Notes under the pieces: model-generated
Databases searched by the model: none
Seen by the model: the letters and a program-made list of their open reading frames with translations, nothing else
Told to the model about the DNA's origin: nothing
Shown here: in pieces, positions 1 to 5,570 of the stretch
How the letters are laid out: each line of letters opens with the position of its first letter
How positions within the stretch are numbered: the first letter of the stretch is position 1
Made by a program: the position numbers and the translations under genes
DNA from: Amylibacter sp.
GTDB taxonomy: Bacteria; Pseudomonadota; Alphaproteobacteria; Rhodobacterales; Rhodobacteraceae
Assembly (NCBI GenBank): GCA_027083485.1
Contig: JALWOO010000036.1
Location: 1-9,328 of the forward strand
Direction of reading: 5' to 3'
Length of the DNA: 9,328 nucleotides

Positions 1-23
1 TATTTTGCTGCTTTGGGAAATTT

Positions 24-100
24 TGGTAGCGGGAGAGGGACTTGAACCCCCGACACGCGGATTATGATTCCGCTGCTCTAACCACCTGAGCTACCCCGCC
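24..100 (-). tRNA. tRNA-Met (CAT), elongator type, CCA encoded
   Basis: A complete cloverleaf folds on the minus strand: a 7-bp acceptor stem (GGCGGGG with TCCCGCT, including G-U pairs at both ends), D arm GCTC/GAGC, anticodon stem GCGGA/TCCGC with the 7-base loop ATCATAA, a 5-base variable region, and T stem GGGGG/CCCTC with loop TTCAAGT. The anticodon CAT lies at plus-strand 64-66. Discriminator A and an encoded CCA end at 24. The acceptor stem begins with a regular G1 pair and the anticodon stem lacks the three G-C pairs of initiators, so this is elongator Met and not fMet. A CAT-reading tRNA-Ile2 is less likely because alphaproteobacterial Ile2 genes start differently, as far as I recall. 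No terminator is visible in the 23 bases left before the window edge. Confidence 0.95.
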
Positions 101-112
101 ATTTCGTAGGCG

Positions 113-141
113 CTTTTAGGAGTTGCAGGGCAGGGCGTCAA
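113..141 (-). promoter_or_regulatory. sigma-70 promoter of the tRNA-Met gene
   Basis: On the minus strand, a -35 box TTGACG (136-141) is followed by a 17-bp spacer and a -10 box TAAAAG (113-118). The tRNA 5' end lies 12 bases further on, which fits a short trimmed leader. Box quality, spacing and position all agree, so the tRNA probably has its own promoter independent of hisA upstream. Confidence 0.75.
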
Positions 142-275
142 GCACTGAATCGAGCTTGCGTGGAAGTTTTCGCAACTCTTTTGACAAAGCTGAAAATCAC
201 AAAACCGGCCGGTCTGCGATCGGTCAGAAAACAACCGTCAATGGGGCTGAATTTTCAGAAACCTCCACGCAAAAG

Positions 276-306
276 CCACCCGAATGGATGGTTCCCATTC
301 GGGTGG
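276..306 (-). terminator. hairpin after hisA, probable intrinsic terminator
   Basis: A perfect 12-bp inverted repeat, CCACCCGAATGG at 276-287 and CCATTCGGGTGG at 295-306, with a 7-base loop. Read on the minus strand the stem is followed by GCTTTTGCG, a short T run, so it would end hisA transcripts about 70 bases after the stop and before the tRNA promoter. The T run is only four bases, so efficiency is uncertain. A smaller overlapping hairpin (TGGGG/CCCCA, 304-317) could compete. The rest of the 101-372 spacer shows no gene that I can support. Confidence 0.65.
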
Positions 307-372
307 GGCAGGCCCCAACCCCTTGATATTCTGGGGGTTATATTGTCAGTGCAGGTGTAAAGAAGCCCGAGC

Positions 373-1095
373 CTACCCCTTTAGAACGCGAATGGCGGGC
401 GCGACTTCTATTTCGCCATCATAGAGCGCGCGGCCTGATATGGCCCCGTTCAGCGGTGCGCCGCAATCCTTGAGTGCTTGCAAATCCGCCATCGAGGAAA
501 CCCCGCCGCTGGCAATCACCGGAATGGACACCGCATTGGCCAGCGCCGCCGTGGCTGCTACATTCGGCCCTTGCATGGCCCCGTCGCGGTTGATGTCGGT
601 ATAGATAATCGCCGCAACGCCCGCGTCTTCGAACTGGCGGGCAAGGGCTGTGACCTCGACGTCGGTTTCTTCGGCCCAGCCGCGCGTGGCCACCATGCCG
701 TTGCGCGCGTCAATGCCCACGGCCACATGGCCGGGAAAGGCTTTGGCAGCTTCTCGTACCAGATCGGGGTTTTCCACGGCTACCGTGCCAAGGATCACCC
801 GTTCCAGCCCCAGCGTGATCCAGCGTTCAATGGTCGCCATATCGCGGATCCCGCCGCCGAGCTGCGCCGGCACTTTCACGGTTTTCAGAATTTCCTCGAC
901 CGGTGCCGCATTAACTGGCGTGCCGGCAAAAGCCCCGTTCAAATCCACCAGATGCAGCCATTCACAGCCCTGATCCACAAAGGCCTGTGCCTGTGCCGCC
1001 GGATTGTCGTTGAATACGGTGGATTGGTCCATATCGCCCTTGTAGAGCCGCACACAGTTGCCGTCTTTTAAATCGATTGCCGGATAAAGGATCAT
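373..1095 (-). CDS. hisA: HisA, ProFAR isomerase (histidine biosynthesis)
   Basis: 1-(5-phosphoribosyl)-5-[(5-phosphoribosylamino)methylideneamino]imidazole-4-carboxamide isomerase, a cytosolic (beta/alpha)8-barrel enzyme catalysing the fourth step of histidine synthesis as an Amadori rearrangement. The 240-residue product has the normal family length. Visible motifs are the first catalytic Asp8 in PAIDLKDG, the second Asp129 in [17 protein letters not shown] at 166-172, and phosphate-binding segments LGGGIRD (79-85), ASGGVSS (195-201) and GRALY (221-225). The ATG at 1095 is chosen because [10 protein letters not shown] is the canonical N-terminus; the frame stays open upstream to about 1314 but that part has no family similarity. 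A GAGG-like site lies about 11 bases upstream. hisH is on the same strand but separated by an opposite-strand gene, and no hisF follows. A weak promoter candidate (TTGCAA at 1151-1156, TAGACC at 1128-1133, spacer 17) precedes it. Confidence 0.97.
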   Translation of the reverse strand: MILYPAIDLKDGNCVRLYKGDMDQSTVFNDNPAAQAQAFVDQGCEWLHLVDLNGAFAGTPVNAAPVEEILKTVKVPAQLGGGIRDMATIERWITLGLERVILGTVAVENPDLVREAAKAFPGHVAVGIDARNGMVATRGWAEETDVEVTALARQFEDAGVAAIIYTDINRDGAMQGPNVAATAALANAVSIPVIASGGVSSMADLQALKDCGAPLNGAISGRALYDGEIEVAPAIRVLKG

Positions 1096-1127
1096 GGGAT
1101 TCGCCGCCTCTTGTTGGTGTTGGCAGA

Positions 1128-1156
1128 GGTCTAGCGATTCTGGCGAGGAATTGCAA
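1128..1156 (-). promoter_or_regulatory. candidate promoter for hisA
   Basis: On the minus strand, TTGCAA (1151-1156), a 17-bp spacer and TAGACC (1128-1133) lie 33 bases before the hisA start. The boxes match the consensus only partly. A local promoter is expected because the gene between hisH and hisA runs the other way, but this particular site is a guess. Confidence 0.3.
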
Positions 1157-1182
1157 AGCCGCTGCGTAAATAGACCGGATAC

Positions 1183-1212
1183 TTGACGGCAAGCAGGGCT
1201 TGCGGGCAAGAT
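1183..1212 (+). promoter_or_regulatory. candidate promoter for the DUF2147 gene
   Basis: TTGACG (1183-1188) is a good -35 box on the plus strand. An 18-bp spacer leads to CAAGAT (1207-1212), a poor -10 box, 23 bases before the start codon. The position is right and the -35 is convincing; the -10 is not. Confidence 0.35.
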
Positions 1213-1235
1213 GGCAAAAAAACAGGGAGAACATA

Positions 1236-1628
1236 ATGAAGAAAATTCTATTTGCAGGGGCGGTTGCCCTGTTGGCAACGCCGGTTCTTGCGGGGGACCC
1301 TGTGCTCGGCACATGGAAGACCGCGCCGGATGACAACGGTCATTTCGGCTATGTAACCGTCAAGCAATGCGGCAAAACCATTTGTGGCAAGCTGACCAAA
1401 GCCTTTGATGATAAAGGCAAGGAACTGGATTCCAAAAATGTAGGGAAAAGCATCATATGGGATATGGTTGCCCAGGGTGGCGGTGCCTATGGGGACGGCA
1501 AAATCTGGTCACCGGATCGCGACAAGACCTATAGCTCCAAAATGCAGCTCAAGGGCAACAAGCTCAAGGTCAAAGGCTGTATTGCCTTTATCTGCCGTGA
1601 TGGCGGCACCTGGACACGGGTAAAATAA
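1236..1628 (+). CDS. secreted DUF2147 family protein
   Basis: A 130-residue exported protein of the DUF2147 family, small periplasmic or envelope proteins of unknown biochemical function. Residues 1-19 form a signal peptide: KK at the N-terminus, a hydrophobic core [11 protein letters not shown] and a VLA cleavage motif giving a mature start at Gly20. The mature part has the family pattern: GTWKT near the start, GYVTV and [14 protein letters not shown], a [18 protein letters not shown] block, then a basic [10 protein letters not shown] stretch and a WTRVK end. Four cysteines form two CX4C pairs (45/50 and 115/120), which could be disulfides in the periplasm. The ATG at 1236 is chosen because GGGAG lies 6 bases upstream and the signal peptide starts there; an upstream TTG at 1200 would spoil the signal. 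It is divergent from hisA and convergent with hisH (16 bp apart), so it interrupts the his block. No role in histidine synthesis is implied by its sequence. Confidence 0.88.
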   Translation: MKKILFAGAVALLATPVLAGDPVLGTWKTAPDDNGHFGYVTVKQCGKTICGKLTKAFDDKGKELDSKNVGKSIIWDMVAQGGGAYGDGKIWSPDRDKTYSSKMQLKGNKLKVKGCIAFICRDGGTWTRVK

Positions 1629-1635
1629 TCCTGTC

Positions 1636-1656
1636 TGGCGGTCGTTAAGGCCGCCA
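1636..1656. terminator. hairpin between convergent DUF2147 and hisH genes
   Basis: TGGCGGTC (1636-1643) pairs with GGCCGCCA (1649-1656) across the 5-base loop GTTAA, with one G-U pair. It spans the short gap between the two stop codons and contains the hisH stop. Neither side has a T run directly after the stem, so it may be a weak or Rho-assisted end, or only a 3'-stabilising structure. Confidence 0.4.
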
Positions 1657-2280
1657 TTCCAGAAAGTTCTTGATAAAGCGCAAGCCGGTTTTCTGGCTTT
1701 TCTCCGGATGGAACTGGGTGCCGATAATATTGTCATGGCCAACGGCCGCCGTAATCGGGCCGCCGTAATCCACAGTCGCCAGTAAATCGCGGCTGTTTTC
1801 CGGCACCAGATGATAGCTATGCACGAAATACACATGATCGCCTGCGGAAATATCGTCAAACACCGGATGATCCGGCGTATTGGACAATGAATTCCAGCCC
1901 ATATGCGGGATTTTCAGGGATTTGTCGCTCGGCTGCAAATGCACCACATCGCCGGCAATCCAGCCAAAGCCCGCGTGTTCGCCATGTTCCAGCCCGCGCG
2001 TGGCCATCATTTGCATGCCCACACAAATGCCCATGAACGGCTTGCCCGCCTTGACGCCTTCTTCGATGGCCCCAAACAGCCCGTCCACTTCTCCAAGCTC
2101 GCGCCGGCAATCGGCAAAGGCCCCGACACCGGGAAGCACGATGTGATCGGCCTTGCGGATCACATCCGGATCAGAGGTCACAACAACCGTGCCGGAACCG
2201 ATTTCCGCCGCCATGCGCTGAAAGCTTTTCTCGGCGGAACGCAGGTTGCCCGAATTGTAATCGGCAATCGCGGTAATCAT
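1645..2280 (-). CDS. hisH: HisH, glutaminase subunit of IGP synthase
   Basis: Class I (triad) glutamine amidotransferase that releases ammonia from glutamine and channels it to HisF to make imidazole glycerol phosphate and AICAR. The 211-residue product matches the family length. The oxyanion strand PGVGAF is at 50-55, the nucleophile Cys86 is in GICVGMQ, and His191 and Glu193 are in TQFHPEKS; all three catalytic residues are present. The start [12 protein letters not shown] is canonical. Its ATG overlaps the hisB stop by four bases (ATGA), so translation is probably coupled to hisB. HisF, the required partner, is not encoded in this window, so it must lie elsewhere. The 3' end faces the DUF2147 gene. 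Confidence 0.97.
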   Translation of the reverse strand: MITAIADYNSGNLRSAEKSFQRMAAEIGSGTVVVTSDPDVIRKADHIVLPGVGAFADCRRELGEVDGLFGAIEEGVKAGKPFMGICVGMQMMATRGLEHGEHAGFGWIAGDVVHLQPSDKSLKIPHMGWNSLSNTPDHPVFDDISAGDHVYFVHSYHLVPENSRDLLATVDYGGPITAAVGHDNIIGTQFHPEKSQKTGLRFIKNFLEWRP

Positions 2281-2870
2281 TCTGAAAGGGTTCCCTTGGT
2301 AGAAGGAATCGCATCCGCCTTGCGCGGATCGGTTTCCACGGCCATGCGCAACGCCTGTGCCACAGATTTAAAGGCTGCTTCGACGATATGATGGCTGTTG
2401 AATCCGTTCAACGCCTCCACATGCAGGGTAATGCCGCCCTGCATGGCAAATGCGGTGAAAAACTCGCGCACCAGTTCGGTATCAAACGTGCCGATTTTGG
2501 CGGCGGGAATATCCACATTCCACACCAGAAACGGCCGTCCTGACAGATCCAGCGCACAACGCACCAATGCTTCGTCCATCGCAAGCAGGCAGGAACCATA
2601 GCGGCGAATACCGCGTTTGTCGCCGATGGCCTCGGCCAGAGCCTTGCCAAGCGCGATGCCCACGTCTTCTACGGTGTGGTGATCATCAATGTGATAATCG
2701 CCAGAGGCACGCACTGTCATATCGATCAATGCATGGCGTGAAAGCTGATCCAGCATATGGTCAAAAAAGCCGACCCCGGATTGATTGTCATAAACCCCGG
2801 TCCCATCCAGATTGATGGAAACGGAAATTTTGGTTTCGGCAGTGTCGCGGCTTATTTTGGCGGTACGCAT
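2277..2870 (-). CDS. hisB: HisB, imidazoleglycerol-phosphate dehydratase
   Basis: Monofunctional IGPD that dehydrates imidazole glycerol phosphate to imidazole acetol phosphate, using a di-manganese site. The 197-residue product is the usual length for this single-domain form; there is no histidinol-phosphatase domain. Metal-binding motifs are visible: FFDHMLDQ with His38, [12 protein letters not shown] (58-69) with His60, His64, His65 and Glu68, His150, and the second repeat FNSHHIVEA (158-166) with His160, His161 and Glu164. The ATG at 2870 is chosen over one four codons upstream because GAGG sits 6 bases before it and MRTAKISR is the expected N-terminus. It is the first gene of the hisB-hisH pair, 27 bases behind a strong -10 box. 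Confidence 0.97.
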   Translation of the reverse strand: MRTAKISRDTAETKISVSINLDGTGVYDNQSGVGFFDHMLDQLSRHALIDMTVRASGDYHIDDHHTVEDVGIALGKALAEAIGDKRGIRRYGSCLLAMDEALVRCALDLSGRPFLVWNVDIPAAKIGTFDTELVREFFTAFAMQGGITLHVEALNGFNSHHIVEAAFKSVAQALRMAVETDPRKADAIPSTKGTLSE

Positions 2871-2896
2871 GATCGGCCTCATGTTGATTTCGCTGC

Positions 2897-2925
2897 TTTA
2901 TAGGCGGGATGTGAAAACCTGCCAA
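2897..2925 (-). promoter_or_regulatory. sigma-70 promoter of hisB-hisH
   Basis: On the minus strand, TTGGCA (2920-2925), a 17-bp spacer and TATAAA (2897-2902). Both boxes are near consensus. The predicted transcript start at about 2890 leaves a leader of about 20 bases holding the GAGG site. Such a short leader has no space for a His-rich attenuator peptide, so attenuation is unlikely here. Confidence 0.7.
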
Positions 2926-3069
2926 GTCCCGCGCCTGTCTTTTGCGACAGTTTTACCGGATAATAAGTTTGTTATTGCCTTTGTACCACTAGCAGAGCTA
3001 GCAAAAGATCGCTAAAGGTGTAATGAATTAGTGCCTCTCCCCTTAGTGGTTCAAATGGTAATGCTACCT
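2926..3069. promoter_or_regulatory. shared hisB / LysR-1 control region with two small dyads
   Basis: This AT-rich stretch between the hisB promoter and the first LysR gene holds two short perfect inverted repeats: AATAA-GTTTG-TTATT at 2962-2976 and CTAGC-AGA-GCTAG at 2989-3001. They are centred about 79 and 105 bases upstream of the predicted hisB transcript start, roughly where LysR proteins bind. Neither has exact T-N11-A spacing. No convincing promoter for the LysR gene could be picked. A tiny ATG AAT TAG reading frame at 3023-3031 has AAGG just upstream. Confidence 0.3.
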
Positions 3070-3975
3070 ATGATTGAAAATCTTAGATCCCTGGCCATTC
3101 TGACAACTGTTGTCGAGGAGGGATCCTATCGTGCGGCAGGACAAAAGCTCGGGCTGTCTGCTTCTGTGGTGTCGCATCATATGACCAATCTGGAAAAACG
3201 TCTGGATTGTCCAATTTTTCTGCGGGTTTCACGCCAGTTACGGCTCACCCCGAAAGGTGAAGTATTGCACAAGGCCGCCCGTGAAATGGTGGATGTGATC
3301 GGAGCAGGACTTAAGGCAATTTCCAGCGAAGAAGTCGAAGCCGGCGGTGTGCTGCGCATGGCTGTTCCACAGGTGCTGATGCAAGGGGGGATGTTGCGTG
3401 CCATTGAGGGGTTCTTGGCCAGCTTTCCGCGTGTGGATTTGAAGCTTGAGCAATGTCACCATGAAATTGATCCGCTTTCTGATGGCTATGATTTGGCTTT
3501 TTCGCGACAAATGCCAAGCGCCAAGGCATTGGAATACAGGCAGTTAACCGAAATCGAGTTCGGATTCTTTGCAGCACCTGACCGGGCGGCCAAGTTGGAC
3601 ACGTCAGGACAAACAACCGGTACGGGGCGGTTCCCCTTTATTCTTGCTCCGGGATATGGACCAGAGGAATGGCAAGCCGCTTTTGTCATCGGAACGGGGC
3701 GGGAAAACGCCAAAGGCAGTTTCCGTCTGGAATGTGATGATCTTACTGTGGCGCATCGGATTGCTTGCACAGGTGTTGGAGTCGTGGCGTTGCCGGTGTC
3801 GCTGGCGGATGCAGATACAAAAACCGGACGCCTTGAGCGCGTTTTTGAGGATGTGGAAATCCCCCCCCGCGTATATTATGCGATTTACCCGAAAAAAGGC
3901 GCGCAGAACTCATTGGCCAGCCATTTTCTGGAGCATTTGATCGTGGAGCAAGTGATTGCAGCGAGTGTGCTTTAA
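3070..3975 (+). CDS. LysR-type transcriptional regulator 1
   Basis: A 301-residue LTTR, normal length. The N-terminal winged helix-turn-helix is clear: FAxxEEGS-like VVEEGSYRAAGQKLGLS (14-30), recognition segment SVVSHHMTNLEKRLDCPIF (32-50), wing RQLRLTPKGE (55-64), then a linker helix to about residue 90. The periplasmic-binding-like effector domain begins near GVLRMAVPQV (93-102) and has the usual AHRIACTGVGVVALP segment. The ATG at 3070 is chosen because MIENLRSL aligns with typical LTTR starts, but no good Shine-Dalgarno site precedes it. In-frame starts at 3031 (GTG), 3055 and 3061 are possible. It is divergent from hisB, a classic arrangement for regulating a neighbour, yet LTTR control of hisBH is not an established theme. 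Effector unknown. A run of eight C bases (3861-3868) lies in frame near the 3' end. Confidence 0.9.
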   Translation: MIENLRSLAILTTVVEEGSYRAAGQKLGLSASVVSHHMTNLEKRLDCPIFLRVSRQLRLTPKGEVLHKAAREMVDVIGAGLKAISSEEVEAGGVLRMAVPQVLMQGGMLRAIEGFLASFPRVDLKLEQCHHEIDPLSDGYDLAFSRQMPSAKALEYRQLTEIEFGFFAAPDRAAKLDTSGQTTGTGRFPFILAPGYGPEEWQAAFVIGTGRENAKGSFRLECDDLTVAHRIACTGVGVVALPVSLADADTKTGRLERVFEDVEIPPRVYYAIYPKKGAQNSLASHFLEHLIVEQVIAASVL

Positions 3976-4058
3976 CCGCGGTTCAAACACGCTCTGTACA
4001 GGATTTTTCTGTTGGTAGCCGTGAAGTTGTGTTAGGTATTCTCTGTGGATAATGCTTT

Positions 4059-4070
4059 GAGGCTGAATTG
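4059..4070 (+). promoter_or_regulatory. ribosome binding site deciding a TTG start
   Basis: GAGG at 4059-4062 is followed after five bases (CTGAA) by TTG at 4068. The next in-frame ATG, at 4101, has no comparable site. This spacing is the main reason to call the rare TTG codon as the start of the second LysR gene. Confidence 0.6.
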
Positions 4071-5030
4071 GAAACTCCGGGAAAATTGTCACTCTGGGCG
4101 ATGGAAATATTTGTCGCGACGGTAGAAGAAGGATCGGTTTCCGCAGCTGCAAAGCGTCTTGGGGCCAGTGTTTCGGCAATTTCACAGCAATTGACCAATC
4201 TGGAAGCTGCGCTTGGGGCGATTTTGCTGGATCGCTCCAAACGCCCCCAACAAGTGACCAGTGCGGGGGCGATGTTTTTGCGCCGCGCTCAGGTGATCCT
4301 GTCACAGGCCACGCAGGCCAAAACCGAGCTGGCAACATTTAATTACAGCCAGACAACGCGCCTGCGTCTGGGGATTATCGATGATTTTGACGCGGATGTG
4401 ACACCGGCGCTGATGCTGGGGCTGGCGCGTCGCATGACGGGATGCCAGTTTTTGCTGGAATCCGGTGGCAGCTATGCCATGGCGGAGCGGCTGGAATCCC
4501 GTTCTCTTGATGTTATTGTCGCGGCGGATCAGGAGGCCAATGCCCCCTGGATGGAGGTTCACCCCCTGATGTCGGACCCTTTTATCGTGGTGGCTCCCAA
4601 AGGATTGATCACGCCGAATAATCCGGTTTTACCACAGCTTTTGCAGCACCCGTTGATCCGGTATTCATCGCGGCAAATGATGGGGCGCCAGATCGAAAAC
4701 CATTTGTTGCGCCAAGGGGTTTCCCTGCCGAACCGGTTTGAATTTGACAGCTATCACGCCATCATGGCGATGGTGGCCGGCGGGGCCGGATGGGCGATTA
4801 CAACGCCGCTTGGCTTTATGCGGGCACAACGGTTCCATGCGGCGGTGGATGTGTTAGCTTTACCTCTTAAGCCTTTGTTTCGAAACATATCCCTGATTTC
4901 ACGAGGGGATACGCTTGCGGATATTCCGGCGCAAATCACCGATGATTTGCGCCCGATGATCCGCGATATGCTGGTAGCGCCAATGGTGGTGCGTTTTCCC
5001 TGGCTGGCGGATGATTTCAAGGTTTTATAA
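4068..5030 (+). CDS. LysR-type transcriptional regulator 2 (TTG start)
   Basis: A 320-residue LTTR. The DNA-binding domain covers about residues 7-68: FVATVEEGSVSAAAKRLGAS (15-34), recognition helix SAISQQLTNLEAALG (36-50), wing RPQQVTSAGAMF. The effector domain starts near LRLGIIDDFDADVTPAL and includes the LDVIVAADQ strand and AMVAGGAGWAITTP, the usual loop near the ligand pocket. The start is TTG with a well-placed GAGG; the peptide METPGKLSLW then precedes the HTH, a leader I recall from related roseobacter regulators. An ATG start at 4101 would shorten it by 11 residues and cut into the first helix. It lies 92 bp after regulator 1 on the same strand, with no clear terminator between, so co-transcription is possible. 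It faces the VOC gene (convergent, 36 bp). The sequence is clearly distinct from regulator 1, so this is not a recent tandem duplication. Effector and targets unknown. Confidence 0.9.
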   Translation: METPGKLSLWAMEIFVATVEEGSVSAAAKRLGASVSAISQQLTNLEAALGAILLDRSKRPQQVTSAGAMFLRRAQVILSQATQAKTELATFNYSQTTRLRLGIIDDFDADVTPALMLGLARRMTGCQFLLESGGSYAMAERLESRSLDVIVAADQEANAPWMEVHPLMSDPFIVVAPKGLITPNNPVLPQLLQHPLIRYSSRQMMGRQIENHLLRQGVSLPNRFEFDSYHAIMAMVAGGAGWAITTPLGFMRAQRFHAAVDVLALPLKPLFRNISLISRGDTLADIPAQITDDLRPMIRDMLVAPMVVRFPWLADDFKVL

Positions 5031-5069
5031 GGCGTTTCAAAACCCTTGGTGAAAATAAAAAACCGCCTA
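5018..5069. terminator. possible hairpins between convergent LysR-2 and VOC genes
   Basis: CAAGGTTTT (5018-5026) can pair with AAAACCCTTG (5039-5048) with one bulged base, spanning the LysR-2 stop. Just after the VOC stop, the minus strand reads GCGG followed by six T (5057-5062 as A on the plus strand), but with only a weak stem before it. The gap probably ends both transcripts, though neither structure is canonical. Confidence 0.3.
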
Positions 5070-5477
5070 ATGTGAAAAAACGGCACCCATATCGGCAAAG
5101 CCCTTGATTTCAATCGGGTTTCCGGATGGATCGCAAAAAAACATCGTGGATTGCTCCCCTGGTTGGCCTTTGAACCGGACAGTTGGCGGAATGATAAAAT
5201 CAACCTTTTCAGCGGTCAGTTTTTCTGCAAGCTCCTGCCATTTCTCAATATCCAGCACCACCCCCAGATGGGGCATCATCACCATGTGATCGCCAACCTT
5301 GCCCGTGGCCCGTGTTTCAAACGGTTGCCCAAGGTGGAGCGAAAGCTGATTGCCGAAGAAATTGAAATCCACCCATGTATCCGTGCTACGCCCTTCATCA
5401 CACCCTAAAAGGTCACCGTAAAACCGGCGCGTAGATTGTAAGTCGATGACGTTGTAAGCCAGATGAAATATTGCCAT
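5067..5477 (-). CDS. VOC superfamily protein (glyoxalase/extradiol dioxygenase fold)
   Basis: A 136-residue protein of the vicinal-oxygen-chelate fold, resembling the group annotated as predicted extradiol-dioxygenase-family enzymes (COG3565, from memory). It has two beta-alpha-beta-beta-beta modules: FHLAYNVIDLQSTRRFYGDLLG at the start and a second from about residue 67. The likely metal ligands are His5 (FHLAYNV), His70 (PHLGVVL) and Glu123 (NPIEIKGF), the expected His/His/Glu set; CDPSGNPIEIK near the end is typical. It is probably a cytosolic metalloenzyme, but the substrate is unknown and the domain occurs in lyases, dioxygenases, resistance proteins and isomerases alike. A purine-rich AGGA site lies 6 bases before the ATG at 5477. 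It is divergent from LysR regulator 3 across 91 bp, which suggests control by that regulator. Confidence 0.9.
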   Translation of the reverse strand: MAIFHLAYNVIDLQSTRRFYGDLLGCDEGRSTDTWVDFNFFGNQLSLHLGQPFETRATGKVGDHMVMMPHLGVVLDIEKWQELAEKLTAEKVDFIIPPTVRFKGQPGEQSTMFFCDPSGNPIEIKGFADMGAVFSH

Positions 5478-5555
5478 GATCTTTCCTTTCGATATGTCTG
5501 CCCCTGTGTCGGATGTTCTTAAAGAAAAAACTAGCTAATTATTGCGCTTTCAAAC

Positions 5556-5570
5556 ATAAGATATTCTTAT
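5556..5570 (+). promoter_or_regulatory. perfect T-N11-A palindrome over the LysR-3 start codon
   Basis: ATAAGA-TAT-TCTTAT is a perfect 15-bp inverted repeat with 6-base arms. T5557 and A5569 are separated by exactly 11 bases, the LysR-box pattern, and the right arm includes the A and T of the start codon at 5569. TAAGAT (5557-5562) could also serve as a -10 box, in which case transcription would begin at or near the ATG. It is a good candidate for an autoregulatory operator of LysR-3. Confidence 0.5.

Noticed and set aside
123..360. Small overlapping open frames in the tRNA-hisA spacer
   Set aside because: They run through the tRNA promoter or the hisA terminator hairpin, lack ribosome sites and have no plausible protein character.
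1..372. tRNA locus as an integration site of a mobile element
   Set aside because: No integrase gene, no repeated tRNA 3' fragment and no foreign-looking genes were found near the tRNA within the window; the left side is cut off, so this holds only for what can be seen.
478..1071. 197-codon open frame antisense to hisA
   Set aside because: It lies wholly over a certain hisA gene, its translation is rich in His, Arg and Gly without any domain, and it has no ribosome site. Typical shadow frame in GC-rich DNA.
1096..1314. N-terminal extension of hisA by 73 codons
   Set aside because: HisA begins canonically at MILYPAIDL; the extension crosses the divergent promoter region and overlaps the DUF2147 start.
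2871..2896. His-operon attenuator or leader peptide before hisB
   Set aside because: The predicted leader is only about 20 bases and has no run of His codons or competing hairpins.
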